From contig CAJJCX010000002.1 of NCBI GenBank assembly GCA_905182815.1, forward strand, positions 1 through 64,000: 64,000 bases of DNA, written 5' to 3'. The notes under the pieces are model-generated. The model was not told the DNA's origin. It searched no databases and saw only the letters and a list, made by a program, of their open reading frames with translations. Shown here piece by piece: positions 50,706-60,206 of this stretch; the first letter of the stretch is position 1, and every line of letters starts with the position of its first letter. The stretch is from an uncultured Candidatus Thioglobus sp. (lineage in GTDB: Bacteria; Pseudomonadota; Gammaproteobacteria; PS1; Pseudothioglobaceae). A program made the position numbers and the translations under genes.

Positions 50706-51089
50706 ATCGAAGATAAAGGGACCAAGAAAAAAATGTGAAAAAAACCTGAAATAGCAGGGGGACTAAGACTGTTATTATCCACAGTAACTCTATTTAGGGT
50801 AATTTATGTTTAATATTAGATTAGTTATTTAACATAATATAAATTATACGAAGTTAATAGGAGCTTAAGCTAGCAAAAATGACTAAATAACGGCAAATAC
50901 TTGACTAAACATATAAAAATCAATGAGTTACATAATGGACTCGAAATTTGCCCATATACCGCATATCTATTACTTATACAATAACTTATCTAGAAAAATA
51001 GTGAAAGTCTAAATTATAGAAGATATGGGAGCAGGGGGTAAAAGTATAGTAAATTAAGTAACAAAACTACTGAAAAGGTTGAAAACCTA
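50706..51089. other. Gene-free AT-rich interval
   Basis: No convincing reading frame, tRNA or structured RNA is seen in these 384 bp. It must contain the EamA gene promoter. It holds one perfect DnaA box (TTATCCACA, 50775-50783) with no accompanying cluster. Near the right end a short AGGTT/AACCT hairpin (about 51076-51090) may help end the gene that stops at 51090. Confidence 0.4.
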
Positions 51090-51488
51090 TTATTCCTTTA
51101 TTCTTTTTTTAACAAACTTACCTGTAAGCCTGTATTTTTGACTTGGACTTTTAGGACTATCTGGAATTGTTAGCTCTAAGAAGTTTTGATCAAGAAGTGG
51201 GTTGATGATTGCTGTTTTAAACTTTGATTTATTTGATCTCTTTAAAATCTTCATCAGCTCTAAAGCACTGCTTTCTATTTTACATTTTTTTAGAATTTGT
51301 AGATGGTCCCTACTTAGTCCCTTCTTAGTCCCTTTAGTCTCATTATTGCTTTCAGAGCTATATAAAAAAGATAATTGCTCAACCTCCTCACCAATTTTTT
51401 TACTTCTCTTTATGTCCTTGGTCCAGTCTACAGATTGTGTAATTTCTGGAGTCTCGGGCAATTGTTCTTTTTTTAGGAAACCAAACAT
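51090..51488 (-). CDS. Orphan protein with C-terminal winged-helix-like domain
   Basis: A 132-residue charged protein. The N-terminal half (1-65) is hydrophilic and probably disordered. The C-terminal half (about 68-130, ALELMKILKRSNKSKFKTAIINPLLDQNFLELTIPD then QKYRLTGKFVKK) resembles the winged helix found at the C terminus of Fic-family and AlbA/AAA_4-type proteins, where 'NPLL..g.l..T.P..P.s..QkYrlT' is typical. Here it stands alone, perhaps as a remnant or a small DNA-binding protein. No partner gene is adjacent; the next gene is aapP, 130 bp away. Confidence 0.55.
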   Translation of the reverse strand: MFGFLKKEQLPETPEITQSVDWTKDIKRSKKIGEEVEQLSFLYSSESNNETKGTKKGLSRDHLQILKKCKIESSALELMKILKRSNKSKFKTAIINPLLDQNFLELTIPDSPKSPSQKYRLTGKFVKKRIKE

Positions 51489-51618
51489 TTATCAATTAGT
51501 AAGTTAGTTAATTAATAGTCTTCTTAGTCGAATTATATAACTAGAAGGTTACGCGTATGTTGCTTTATTCTTAATTAGGGCTCATTAAATCTGTTAACTG
51601 GCCTTTTAAATCCTAATA

Positions 51619-52368
51619 TTAATGAGTTAGTATCTGATCTAAAAATAGCTGTAATCTATCAGATTCCGCATGGTTAAAGAAGTTCTCAGGATCGTTTTCT
51701 TCGACTATTTGACCATCATCCATAAAAATAATTCTATTTGCAACTTTGCGTGCAAAGCCCATTTCATGAGTTACACAGATCATAGTAATGCCCTCTTTAG
51801 CTAGTTCAACCATTACATCTAAGACTTCAGAGATCATCTCAGGATCTAGAGCCGATGTTGGCTCATCAAATAGCATTATTTTTGGCGAAGTGCATAAAGA
51901 CCTTGCAATAGCAACACGCTGTTGCTGTCCACCACTAAGTTGATTTGGATACTTCTCAGCTTGGTCCCTTATCCCTACTCTATCCAGTAATTTAAGAGCT
52001 TTATCTCTCGCCTCTTGCTTTGTTTCATTGTGGACCCATATTGGCGCAAGTGTTAAGTTATCTACGATTGTTAAGTGTGGGAATAGATTGAAGTGTTGAA
52101 ATACCATTGCCACTTCACTTCTAATTTTTCTAATTTTTTGCGCATCATCTGTAAGTTCAGTGCCTGAGACCAGAATGCTTCCTTCTTGAAACTTTTCAAG
52201 AAAGTTAACACATCTTATTAGTGTTGACTTACCACTACCTGATGGGCCACATACCACTATTATTTCACCTTCTTTTACATTTAAATCAATATTTTTTAGT
52301 GCATGGAAGTCACCATACCACTTATTTAATTTTGATATTTCTATTATATTTGCTTTTTCAGTGCTCAT
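51619..52368 (-). CDS. aapP: Amino-acid ABC transporter ATP-binding protein
   Basis: ATPase of a polar/general L-amino-acid importer, 249 residues. It has Walker A GPSGSGKSTLIR, signature LSGGQQQRVAIARSL, Walker B IMLFDEPTSALDPE and the switch His in VTHEMGFA. It is closest in pattern to GlnQ/AapP/BztD. It is last in the operon aapJ-aapQ-aapM-aapP, 14 bp after aapM. The order and the unusually long second permease favour the Aap/Bzt type over a simple glutamine transporter. Confidence 0.9.
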   Translation of the reverse strand: MSTEKANIIEISKLNKWYGDFHALKNIDLNVKEGEIIVVCGPSGSGKSTLIRCVNFLEKFQEGSILVSGTELTDDAQKIRKIRSEVAMVFQHFNLFPHLTIVDNLTLAPIWVHNETKQEARDKALKLLDRVGIRDQAEKYPNQLSGGQQQRVAIARSLCTSPKIMLFDEPTSALDPEMISEVLDVMVELAKEGITMICVTHEMGFARKVANRIIFMDDGQIVEENDPENFFNHAESDRLQLFLDQILTH

Positions 52369-52382
52369 CTTTATTGACCTTT

Positions 52383-53531
52383 TTAATTTGTATTTTCAGT
52401 ATTGAAGCGTAACTCTAGTTTTCTTGAATAGCGAGACATGGTATATAGTATAGCCCACATAACAATTGTAACGAAGACAAAGCCTTCAGTTTCCCTTCCA
52501 AGCCAATAAGGATCATTACTTGTTAGGTTAACCATTGCTAGCATATCAAACAGCCCTATTATCAGAACTAGTGTCGTATCTTTAAATAGTGATATTGAAG
52601 ATCCAACTATATTAGGAATAGAAATTTTAAGTGCTTGTGGCAAGATAATTAATACATTTTTTTGGAAGTAACTTAGTCCTATTGCATCAGCCGCCTCATA
52701 CTGCCCTCTTGGGATTGCTTGCAGCCCTCCTCTAACAACCTCTGCAAAATATGCAGCTTGGAATAGAGCAATACCTATAAGGGCTCTTAAGAGTTTATCA
52801 AAATAATTTCCTGACTCTAAGAATAATGGAAGCACAAAAGAGGCCATGAAGAGAATTGTGATTAAGGGAACAGCTCTTATAAACTCAATAAATAGCGTGG
52901 AAAATAACTTAATTACTTTAAGGTTTGACTGCCTTCCAAGTGCAAGTAGCACGCCTATTGGAAATGAAACAATAATGCCAACTGATGCAATAATAAGAGT
53001 TAGCAAGAGTCCGCCCCATTGATCAGTTGAAACTGGCATTAGAATCCCAAAGCCACCTGCAATTAATACGTAAGAAACTAGAGGGTATAGAATAATTAGT
53101 GATAATGTAACTCTATTCTTATGCTTATAGTGCTTTACCAATGGTACGATAACAAAAAGAAGCGCTGTTAATCCAAATACAATATTAGGTCTCCAGGTCT
53201 CTGTGCGAGGATAGAAGCCATAGGTATACATATATAACTTTTCATAGATATATGGCCAGCATGCGCCTTCACGACCACAATTCTGATTTGTTGCCATGGC
53301 TTCACTAAACTTGATATCAAAACCAAAAAGATTTACAGTACCAAAGCTAAAGCTTGCATTAAATATCATCCAATCCAGTAAGGGAGGAATCATGATATAC
53401 AGCAAATAGAGTGAGGCAAGTGTAAGGGCGCTATTAATCCAAGATGAGAAAAGGTTAGTCCTGAGCCATAAAACTGCCCCAATTTGAGAAATTGGTGGCT
53501 TCCTGGTTGATTGCTGATCAAATACTGACAT
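52383..53531 (-). CDS. aapM: General L-amino-acid ABC transporter permease AapM
   Basis: Inner-membrane permease of 382 residues, much longer than HisM-type permeases, with an extra N-terminal membrane and periplasmic region (about 25-130, including the Cys-containing NQNCGREGACWPYIYEKL loop) typical of AapM/BztC. The C-terminal part holds the transport domain with the EAA loop YFAEVVRGGLQAIPRGQYEAADAIGLS. About eight transmembrane helices. It starts 2 bp after the aapQ end and is followed by aapP. Confidence 0.9.
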   Translation of the reverse strand: MSVFDQQSTRKPPISQIGAVLWLRTNLFSSWINSALTLASLYLLYIMIPPLLDWMIFNASFSFGTVNLFGFDIKFSEAMATNQNCGREGACWPYIYEKLYMYTYGFYPRTETWRPNIVFGLTALLFVIVPLVKHYKHKNRVTLSLIILYPLVSYVLIAGGFGILMPVSTDQWGGLLLTLIIASVGIIVSFPIGVLLALGRQSNLKVIKLFSTLFIEFIRAVPLITILFMASFVLPLFLESGNYFDKLLRALIGIALFQAAYFAEVVRGGLQAIPRGQYEAADAIGLSYFQKNVLIILPQALKISIPNIVGSSISLFKDTTLVLIIGLFDMLAMVNLTSNDPYWLGRETEGFVFVTIVMWAILYTMSRYSRKLELRFNTENTN

Positions 53532-53533
53532 AA

Positions 53534-54755
53534 TTATCTTCCTTGGATTTCCATTTTTTTATTGACATAATTAAGCAATAAAGAAATAAACAGCGAAATT
53601 ACTAGATAAACCAACATCGCCATAGCTAAAATTTCAACTGCTTGACCAACCTGGTTTAGGACGGTGCCTCCAAATGTACTCATTAATTCTGGGTAGCCAA
53701 TTACTGTGGCTAATGAAGAGTTCTTTGTTAAATTTAGGTATTGATTAATGGTGGGTGGAATTGCCACTCTTAATGCTTGCGGCAAAACAATCAGCTTAAG
53801 AGACTGAACTGGCGATAAGCCTATTGCAGCAGCAGCCTCCTTTTGGCCTTTATCAACTGCCTCTATTCCAGATCTTATTGCTTCAGCAATATAAGTTGCA
53901 GTGTAGACGCTCAATGCAAAAGTTAATGCTAAAAATTCTGGAACAACAGCCATGCCACCTTTCAGATTAAATTTTCCTAGAACTGCATAATCAAATTGAA
54001 GTGGTGAGCCAACTAAAAAGATAAACCATTACCGGTAAGCCAACTATTAAACCAAGAGTGTACATCCAAGTACTGGTATGTGTTCCTGTAAGCTCATGTC
54101 TCTTCTTATAAAATTTTTTAATAAAATAAGCAGCAATGATTCCAATAATGAATGCTAAGGCAACAAATATAAAGCCATCTTCGGCAATTGGTTTTGGAAG
54201 GTATAAGCCTCGCTGATTAAGGAAGGCAATATCAAAAAATGCCAAGCTTTGTTTAGGGTGAGGAAAAACATTAATAAATAGGTTGTACCAAAAAAGAATT
54301 TGTAACAGAATGGGTATATTTCTAAAGAGCTCAATATAGCCCCCCGCAAGTTTTGCAATTAGATAGTTATTAGAAAGCCTTGCAATACCAATTAACAGCC
54401 CAATTAGTGTAGATAGAATTATGCCAATAAAGGCAACAACTAGGGTATTTACAAGTCCTACATAAAAAACAGTTAAATTTGAAGATTCTGGAGTGTAGTC
54501 AACTACAATATTACCAAGGAAAGGCAAGATATCAAAACCTGCCCTATTATTAAGAAAAGAAAACCCTGTTTGTATTCCTCTCGCTTCAATATTTTCAAAG
54601 AGGTTTCCTATTGCCGTATAAAAGAGTCCTACTACTAAAACAAATGTAATTACCTGGAAGAAAAAAGCTCTTGCCTCATTGTTATAAAGTAAATCACGAA
54701 AGTTTGATCCTCTGTGTTTAGATTTACCAAGGGAGTCGAGAATAAGTTTTTTCAT
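53534..54755 (-). pseudogene. aapQ: General L-amino-acid ABC transporter permease AapQ, one frameshift
   Basis: Partner permease of AapM. The first frame (from the ATG at 54755, MKKLILDSLG) has the N-terminal RAFFFQVITFVLVVGLFYTAIGN and VDYTPESSNLTVFYVGLVNTLVVAF regions and runs into a stop at 53991. Adding one base in the T-run near 54023 continues it as LVGSPLQFDYAVLGKFNLKGGMAVVPEFLALTFAL and the EAA loop YIAEAIRSGIEAVDKGQKEAAAAIGLS. The restored length is about 405 residues, as in AapQ/BztB. A homopolymer error is the simplest cause. It lies after the aapJ terminator. Confidence 0.87.
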
Positions 54756-54820
54756 ATAGAGCAATAAATATTAATTGAGAAATTTTACTAAAAAACGAGC
54801 TTTGAATTAAGAAAAAAAGT

Positions 54821-54856
54821 AAAAAAAAACCAGCCTGCTAAAGTATAGCAGGCTGG
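54821..54856 (-). terminator. Terminator between aapJ and aapQ
   Basis: CCAGCCTGCT (54830-54839) and AGCAGGCTGG (54847-54856) form a perfect 10-bp stem with a 7-nt loop. Read on the minus strand it is followed by nine T's. It should leave binding-protein mRNA in excess over the permease genes downstream. Confidence 0.9.
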
Positions 54857-54880
54857 CTTAAGTTCTATCTAGATAATTGC

Positions 54881-55889
54881 TTATCTAAATGGAGGTGAGT
54901 AAAGGATACCACCTTGTGACCATAGTGCATTAACACCACGAGCAATACCAATTGGAGTATCAACACCAATGTTGCGCTCAAAGCTTTCAGAGTAGTTACC
55001 TACTTGCTTAATGATCTGGTAAGTCCAGTCTGGAGTCAAACCAACGTACTCATGAGTGCTTCCAGAACGACCCATTAAGCGCTCGCGCTCAGGGTTATTT
55101 GAAACCATATCAACAGTAGCACTAGTAACACCAATCTCTTCAGCAGTGATCATAGCGTTAAGAGACCATCTTACGATGTTAAACCACTGATCGTCACCTT
55201 GACGAACAACAGGGCCTAAAGGCTCTTTAGAAATGATTTCTGGAAGTACAACGTGCTCAGAAGGATCGTTCGCACCAGCACGCATTGAATATAATCCAGA
55301 TGCGTCAGTTGTTAGAACGTCACAACGACCAGCAGTCATAGTTAGTTAGAGTTTGTGCATTCGTGTCTGAAACAACAGAGTTGTAATCGATACCGTTTGC
55401 TTTACCCCAGTCAGCTAAGTTTAATTCAGTAGTTGTACCTGCTTGAATACAAATCGCAGCTCCACTTAATTCCATAGCACTAGAAACACCTAGAGAAGAC
55501 TTAACCATAAAGCCTTGTCCATCATAGTAGTTAACACCAGCAAAGTTAAGACCTAGTGAAGCGTCACGAGTAATTGTCCAAGTAGTGTTTCTAGACAACA
55601 TATCGATCTCACCAGACTGAAGTGCAGTGAATCTTTCTTTAGCAGTTAGTGGTACAAATTTAACTTTAGTTGCATCGCCAAGCGTTGCAGCAGCAACAGC
55701 ACGACAAACATCAACGTCAACACCTGTCCAAGTACCTGAAGAGTCAGCTGAAGAGAATCCCGCAAGACCTTTAGATACGCCACAAGAAACGTGGCCTTTA
55801 GCTTGAACGTCGCTTAATGTAGAAGCTTGTACACCAAGTGCACCAACAACTAACAACGAAGCAGCAGTCAATTTTAGTAATTGTTTCAT
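54881..55889 (-). pseudogene. aapJ: General L-amino-acid-binding periplasmic protein AapJ, one frameshift
   Basis: Periplasmic solute-binding protein of the Aap/Bzt system. It starts at 55889 (MKQLLKLTAASLLVVGALGVQAS, a clear signal peptide) behind a strong AAGGAG; longer upstream starts would lack this. It has the family segments VDVDVCRAVAAATLGD, LTAKERFTALQSGEIDML and SRNTTWTITRDASLGL. A single extra base near 55345 breaks the frame before TAGRCDVLTTDASGLYSMRA; removing it gives about 335 residues ending GGILYSPPFR. Codon and context look normal, so this is probably a sequence error. Confidence 0.88.
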
Positions 55890-55913
55890 ATATATCTCCT
55901 TAATGAGTTTCAA

Positions 55914-55922
55914 AGTATAACA
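55914..55922 (-). promoter_or_regulatory. Candidate aapJ extended -10
   Basis: On the minus strand TGT-TATACT (hexamer 55919-55914) is an extended -10, about 25 bp before the aapJ ATG and with start near 55907. The -35 is poor. The Shine-Dalgarno AAGGAG lies between it and the start codon. Confidence 0.4.
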
Positions 55923-56264
55923 ATCCATCACAATTGCGTGAGGATTAAAGAATTTTATCACTACTAAGCAACACAATGCTAGTTATTTTTAAAATCAATT
56001 TACGTCTCTAAGGCTAATGATATAGGGATATTTCAAAAAATTTTATTCAATAATATGTAGAAATACTATTAAAAAATTAGTGAATTTAATTCAACTTTTA
56101 TAGACCATCTTAAGGTTTATTCTTTAATGAAATTGATTCTGAATCAATAATTATAACTTTAAAGTAGTAATTTTATAATTTTTAATTTCTGTATATAAAA
56201 CAGTGGCTTAAGTACTTTTTAGTTAATAAATACATTTGTTTTTAATACTTTTATTTATGAACTA

Positions 56265-56300
56265 TAGTTATTTTATAACTGTAGTGGTATAAAATAACTA
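56265..56300. promoter_or_regulatory. Perfect 13-bp inverted repeat spanning the nadE promoter
   Basis: TAGTTATTTTATA (56265-56277) and TATAAAATAACTA (56288-56300) are exact inverse complements around a 10-bp centre. The right arm includes the likely -10 (TGG-TATAAA, 56288-56293) and the left arm covers the -35 position. A protein bound here would block the promoter. The HTH domain encoded by the adjacent gene is the obvious candidate. Confidence 0.6.
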
Positions 56301-56326
56301 ATATATACTTTAACTAACGAATCATA

Positions 56327-58202
56327 GTGAATAAAAAAACAACTGAATACCTTGCTCTAGTGCGTGAGAAAACTGGTTTTTCTGATTATAAAATTGCTAA
56401 GGAGTATGATATAAATCAATCTAACCTTAGTAAATATAGCTCTGGTAAGGCCGCTCTTAGTGAGACGCACGCCTGGTTATTTGCTAATATCCTTGAATTA
56501 GATCCATCTGAAGTGGTTGCAAATACTAAGTATGAACATGCAATAAATACTGGAAATAATTTGAAGGCTATATTTTGGCAGGAACAGCTTAATAAGATAT
56601 TTTCTGAATCGGAGTCAATAAAAATCCAAATTGCTCAATTTAACCCTATTGTTGGAGATATTAAGGCTAATGCCTTAAGAATGTTAGATTTGATTAATGA
56701 GGCTCATGAAATTGGAGCGCATTTAATTGTTTTTCCAGAATTAGCAATTACTGGCTACCCTCCGGAAGATCTTTTATTTAGAGAGGGTTTTATTAATCAA
56801 GTTAACGAAGAAATTAATAGTTTATGCAATCTAGTGCCTTCAGCTATAACTATTCTATTTGGTGCGCCAAGCCAATCAAATGAGTCTCTTTTTAATAGTG
56901 CTTTTTGCATTCAAAATAATCGAGTAATTCATGTTTACAATAAGCAAGAATTACCAAACTATGGCGTTTTTGATGAAAAGCGCTACTTTGCTTCTGGTGA
57001 CGAGTCATTTATATTTGAATGTCAGCAAACTAAAGTTGGCGTTTTAATTTGTGAAGATCAATGGATTGACGGTCCAATTGATAGGCTATGTCAATCTAAT
57101 GTTGATGTAGTGGTGTCTCTTAATGCATCACCCTTTCAATTAAATAAACAAAATGAGCGTATAGATATTTGCAAACGTTATGCGCTGAAGTTTGATCTTT
57201 CATTTATCTACGTGAACATGGTTGGAGGACAAGATGAAGTTGTTTTTGATGGCAACTCTTTTGTCATAAGTAATCTTGGAGAGCTTACTCTTCAGCTACC
57301 AGCATTTAAAGAGATGTCGTTACTTCATAATAGTACTAATTATTTGCCTTCAGTTTTAAGTGAGGAGGAGTCAATATATTCTGCACTTGTTTTAGCAACG
57401 AGGGATTATATTCAAAAAAACTCCTTTGGAGGAGCTTTAATTGGCCTGTCTGGTGGTATTGATTCAGCTTTAACTCTTGCAGTTGCAGCTGACGCTATTG
57501 GTCCTGAGAATGTTCATGCAGTGATGATGCCCTACCAATTTACTTCTGATATGAGTCTTGAGGACTCTGAACTTCAGGCGCAAGCTCAGGGAGTGCAGTT
57601 CTCAAATATTGATATTCACTCGATGGTTGATTCTTTTAATTTTTCTCTTAATGATTTTTTTGAAAATACTTCTCCAGATTCGACTGAAGAAAACATTCAA
57701 TCTCGTGTTCGAGGTACGCTTCTAATGGCGCTTTCAAACAAATATCATAAAATTGTTCTTGCAACTGGCAATAAATCAGAGATGGCAGTTGGCTATGCGA
57801 CCTTATATGGCGATATGTGTGGTGGTTTTGCTCCACTTAAAGATATTCCCAAAACAATGGTATACAGGCTTTCTAGATATAGAAACACAATTTCTCCAGT
57901 TATTCCTGATCGCGTTATAACAAGGCCTCCTTCTGCTGAGCTTGGCTCCTAATCAAGTTGATCAAGATACACTGCCTTCTTATGACGTTTTAGACGATAT
58001 TTTAAAGAGATTTGTTGAATTAAAGCATTCTGTAGCTCAAATTACTGAGCAAGGGCATAGTCTTGAGGTTGTTAATAAGGTTACTTCTATGATCCTTAGA
58101 AACGAATACAAGAGGCGTCAATCTGCTCCTGGGCCTAAGATAAGTGGCAATGCATTTGGTAAAGAAAGAAGGTATCCAATGACATCAAAGTTTAAGCCTT
58201 AA
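56327..58202 (+). pseudogene. nadE: HTH-domain/glutamine-dependent NAD synthetase fusion, one frameshift near the 3' end
   Basis: Makes NAD from deamido-NAD, ATP and glutamine. Residues 1-92 form an XRE/DUF3693-like helix-turn-helix (SDYKIAKEYDINQSNLSKYSSGK, then LELDPSEVV), starting at GTG 56327. Residues about 98-360 are the nitrilase-type glutaminase with Glu138, Lys206 and Cys242 (GVLICEDQW). The synthetase domain follows with PP-loop LIGLSGGIDSALT. One extra G near 57945 breaks the frame; correcting it continues APNQVDQDTLPSYD to 58202, about 624 residues against a usual 540. The extra length is the HTH. The frameshift is probably an error; the fusion is in one uninterrupted frame. Confidence 0.88.
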
Positions 58203-58206
58203 TTTT

Positions 58207-59499
58207 CTAATTCTCAAAAACCTTTAAAAGTCCTGCTGCCTTGTGTTTTGTTTCAGCTAATTCTTTTTCAGGTATTGAGTCATATACTATTCCAGCTCCT
58301 GCTCTAAAACTTAAAGCATCTCCTTCGTGGATGAAGCTACGAATAAGGATGTTGAAATCCATCTTGCCGTTTTGGCTTATATACCCAACTGATCCTGTAT
58401 AGGCCTCTCTCGGCATCTGCTCTAGTTCATTAATGATCTCCATGCAGCGCACCTTTGGACACCCTGTAATAGTTCCTCCTGGAAATAGAGCTCTAACAAT
58501 GCCTTTAATGCCAATATTATCACGAAGTTTTCCTTTTATATTAGAGACAATATGATGAACAAATGGATAGGTCTCTAGAGTCATTATTTCGTTAACAAAA
58601 ACGCTGCCATACTCACACACCCTTCCCATGTCATTTCTCTCTAAATCAAGAAGCATTACATGCTCAGCAATTTCTTTAGGGTGATTTATTAGGTTATCTT
58701 TTTGAGTTTTATCTAAATCACCCTTTCCCCTGGGATGAGTTCCTGCAATAGGTCTTGTCTCAAGAGTTTTGTCATTCACACTAAAAAGCCTTTCTGGAGA
58801 AGAGGAGATTATGCTGAAATTTTCATATTGAATTAGAGCAGAAAAAGGCGCTGGATTAGCCTTTTTTAGAGCATTATAGATTATTGCTGAATCTGTAGTT
58901 TCTGTTAGTTGATATTGCCATTTTCTTGACAGGTTAACCTGAAAGACATCACCTGCAATAATATAATCTAAGCTACTTTTAACGCCATCAATAAATTTAC
59001 TTTCAACCTCTTCAGATTGACTGCCTTTGATTCTTTGTGTTGGAGTTTTATCAAGGAGCTTAATATCAGATAATATTGAATTAATACGGGATTGGTTATT
59101 ATCTTGATCAATAATGAAAGTTTTGTCTAGTTTGTGGTCTACAATTATTGCTGATGGTACTTGAACTGCGTAAGCTATTGGTAGTTTTGATTTATGTAAT
59201 TTAGAGGCTAAAGTTGACTCAATCTGGCCTATCAGCTCATATGAGAGATAAACAAACCATCCTCCAATAAAGGGGAGGTCAGAATCTAACATAGTTGATT
59301 TACTTTTGTCTTGAAGTTCTTTTAAAAAATCAAAGTCAGAAAAATCCTTAAGAACAATATTCTCACCAGGGAATGCAAACAATATTGAGTATCTGTTGTT
59401 TTCGTTGTGGTTAACGCTTTCAAGTAAGAAAGGGTAGCGGCCTTTATTGAGATAACAAAAAGAAGTTAAATCTACTTTTTGTATTTCTAATATTTCCAC
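58207..59499 (-). CDS. pabB: Aminodeoxychorismate synthase component I
   Basis: Chorismate-using enzyme of folate synthesis that, with a PabA glutaminase, makes 4-amino-4-deoxychorismate. The 430 residues include the chorismate-binding motif TRPIAGTHPRGKGDLD, the PIAGT form typical of PabB, and FPGGTITGCPKVRCMEIINELE, plus GDVFQVNLSRKW. It is convergent with nadE (4 bp between stops) and 4 bp downstream of cpoB. Anthranilate synthase TrpE is less likely because that signature reads differently and no trp genes are near. Confidence 0.9.
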   Translation of the reverse strand: MEILEIQKVDLTSFCYLNKGRYPFLLESVNHNENNRYSILFAFPGENIVLKDFSDFDFLKELQDKSKSTMLDSDLPFIGGWFVYLSYELIGQIESTLASKLHKSKLPIAYAVQVPSAIIVDHKLDKTFIIDQDNNQSRINSILSDIKLLDKTPTQRIKGSQSEEVESKFIDGVKSSLDYIIAGDVFQVNLSRKWQYQLTETTDSAIIYNALKKANPAPFSALIQYENFSIISSSPERLFSVNDKTLETRPIAGTHPRGKGDLDKTQKDNLINHPKEIAEHVMLLDLERNDMGRVCEYGSVFVNEIMTLETYPFVHHIVSNIKGKLRDNIGIKGIVRALFPGGTITGCPKVRCMEIINELEQMPREAYTGSVGYISQNGKMDFNILIRSFIHEGDALSFRAGAGIVYDSIPEKELAETKHKAAGLLKVFEN

Positions 59500-59503
59500 T
59501 AAA

Positions 59504-60160
59504 TTAAAGGTCTAAAAGTAATTGATTTGCTTTATCAATCAAAGGGTGAACAGGATATTGCTTAATCATATCTATTAACAACAACTTAGCCGCACTTACT
59601 TCATTTAGCTTATCCAAGACCCTTGCCAATTCAAACATTGAGTCAGCAAATTTTAAGTGTTCTTGATTGTTAGACTGATAATCTAAAAATGAATCTTTGG
59701 CTTTTAAATATTTCTCACTTTCAAAATAAGCTCTTGCAAGCCACAACTTTGAATCTTTTAGATTTGATGAATTAGGAGAGCTTTTTGCAAAGCTTATAAA
59801 TAGAGTAATTGCTTTCTCATAATTCCCAAGAAGAAATTCATTTTTCCCATCTGAATAAAGCTTTTCAGCGCTGTTAGACTGAATTTTTTTAGTTGATTTT
59901 TTTTCTTGTTTAGTATTAGAGAGATTTAATTCAATGATTTGACGAAGTTCTGCAATCTTGGCAGAGCTGATTCTTTGCTCTTCTTTGATCAGTTCGATCT
60001 CATCTTTTAATGAAAGGATTTCATTATTTAGGGATTTAACTTCTTTGTTGATTTTTAAGATTGCAAGGTCTAAATCAAGGCCTTCGTTAGCATAAACCCC
60101 ATGCTGAAATAACATAGGGTTTATGAAAAGTATAAATATAAGAATATTCTTTTTCATCAA
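59504..60160 (-). CDS. cpoB: Cell division coordinator CpoB (YbgF)
   Basis: Periplasmic Tol-Pal-associated protein that coordinates outer-membrane constriction with peptidoglycan synthesis. It has an N-terminal signal peptide (about 1-24, IFILFINPMLFQHGVYA), a trimerising coiled coil (about 30-80, KEVKSLNNEILSLKDEIELIKEE) and TPR repeats (about 98-218, with FLLGNYEKAITLFISF and LWLARAYFESEKYLKAKDSF). Its 218 residues are slightly short of E. coli (263). It lies 46 bp downstream of pal, the conserved order. Confidence 0.9.
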   Translation of the reverse strand: MMKKNILIFILFINPMLFQHGVYANEGLDLDLAILKINKEVKSLNNEILSLKDEIELIKEEQRISSAKIAELRQIIELNLSNTKQEKKSTKKIQSNSAEKLYSDGKNEFLLGNYEKAITLFISFAKSSPNSSNLKDSKLWLARAYFESEKYLKAKDSFLDYQSNNQEHLKFADSMFELARVLDKLNEVSAAKLLLIDMIKQYPVHPLIDKANQLLLDL

Positions 60161-60206
60161 GCGACAAAAACTATTTACTTAAAAAAGATTTGAGAAAACT
60201 TTACCT

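Larger units (their letters stand above)
55890..56326. other. Gene-free divergent intergenic region aapJ/nadE
   Basis: This 437-bp very AT-rich spacer contains no credible gene. Its left end carries the aapJ promoter and its right end the nadE promoter with a perfect 13-bp inverted repeat. The middle (about 55990-56220) shows only A/T runs; no structured RNA was recognised. Confidence 0.5.

Noticed and set aside
50775-50783. Perfect DnaA box TTATCCACA
   Set aside because: It stands alone, with no second box, no AT-rich unwinding repeats beyond the general composition, and no dnaA, gidA or parAB nearby, so it is not evidence for an origin.
55926-55943. TCAC-N6-GTGA palindrome upstream of aapJ as a CRP site
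   Set aside because: The half-sites are in the inverted order relative to the CRP consensus (TGTGA-N6-TCACA), and the arms are only four bases.
57942-58202. Separate small gene after nadE
   Set aside because: Its sequence (APNQVDQDTLPSYD onward) is the expected C terminus of NAD synthetase; a one-base shift joins it to nadE.
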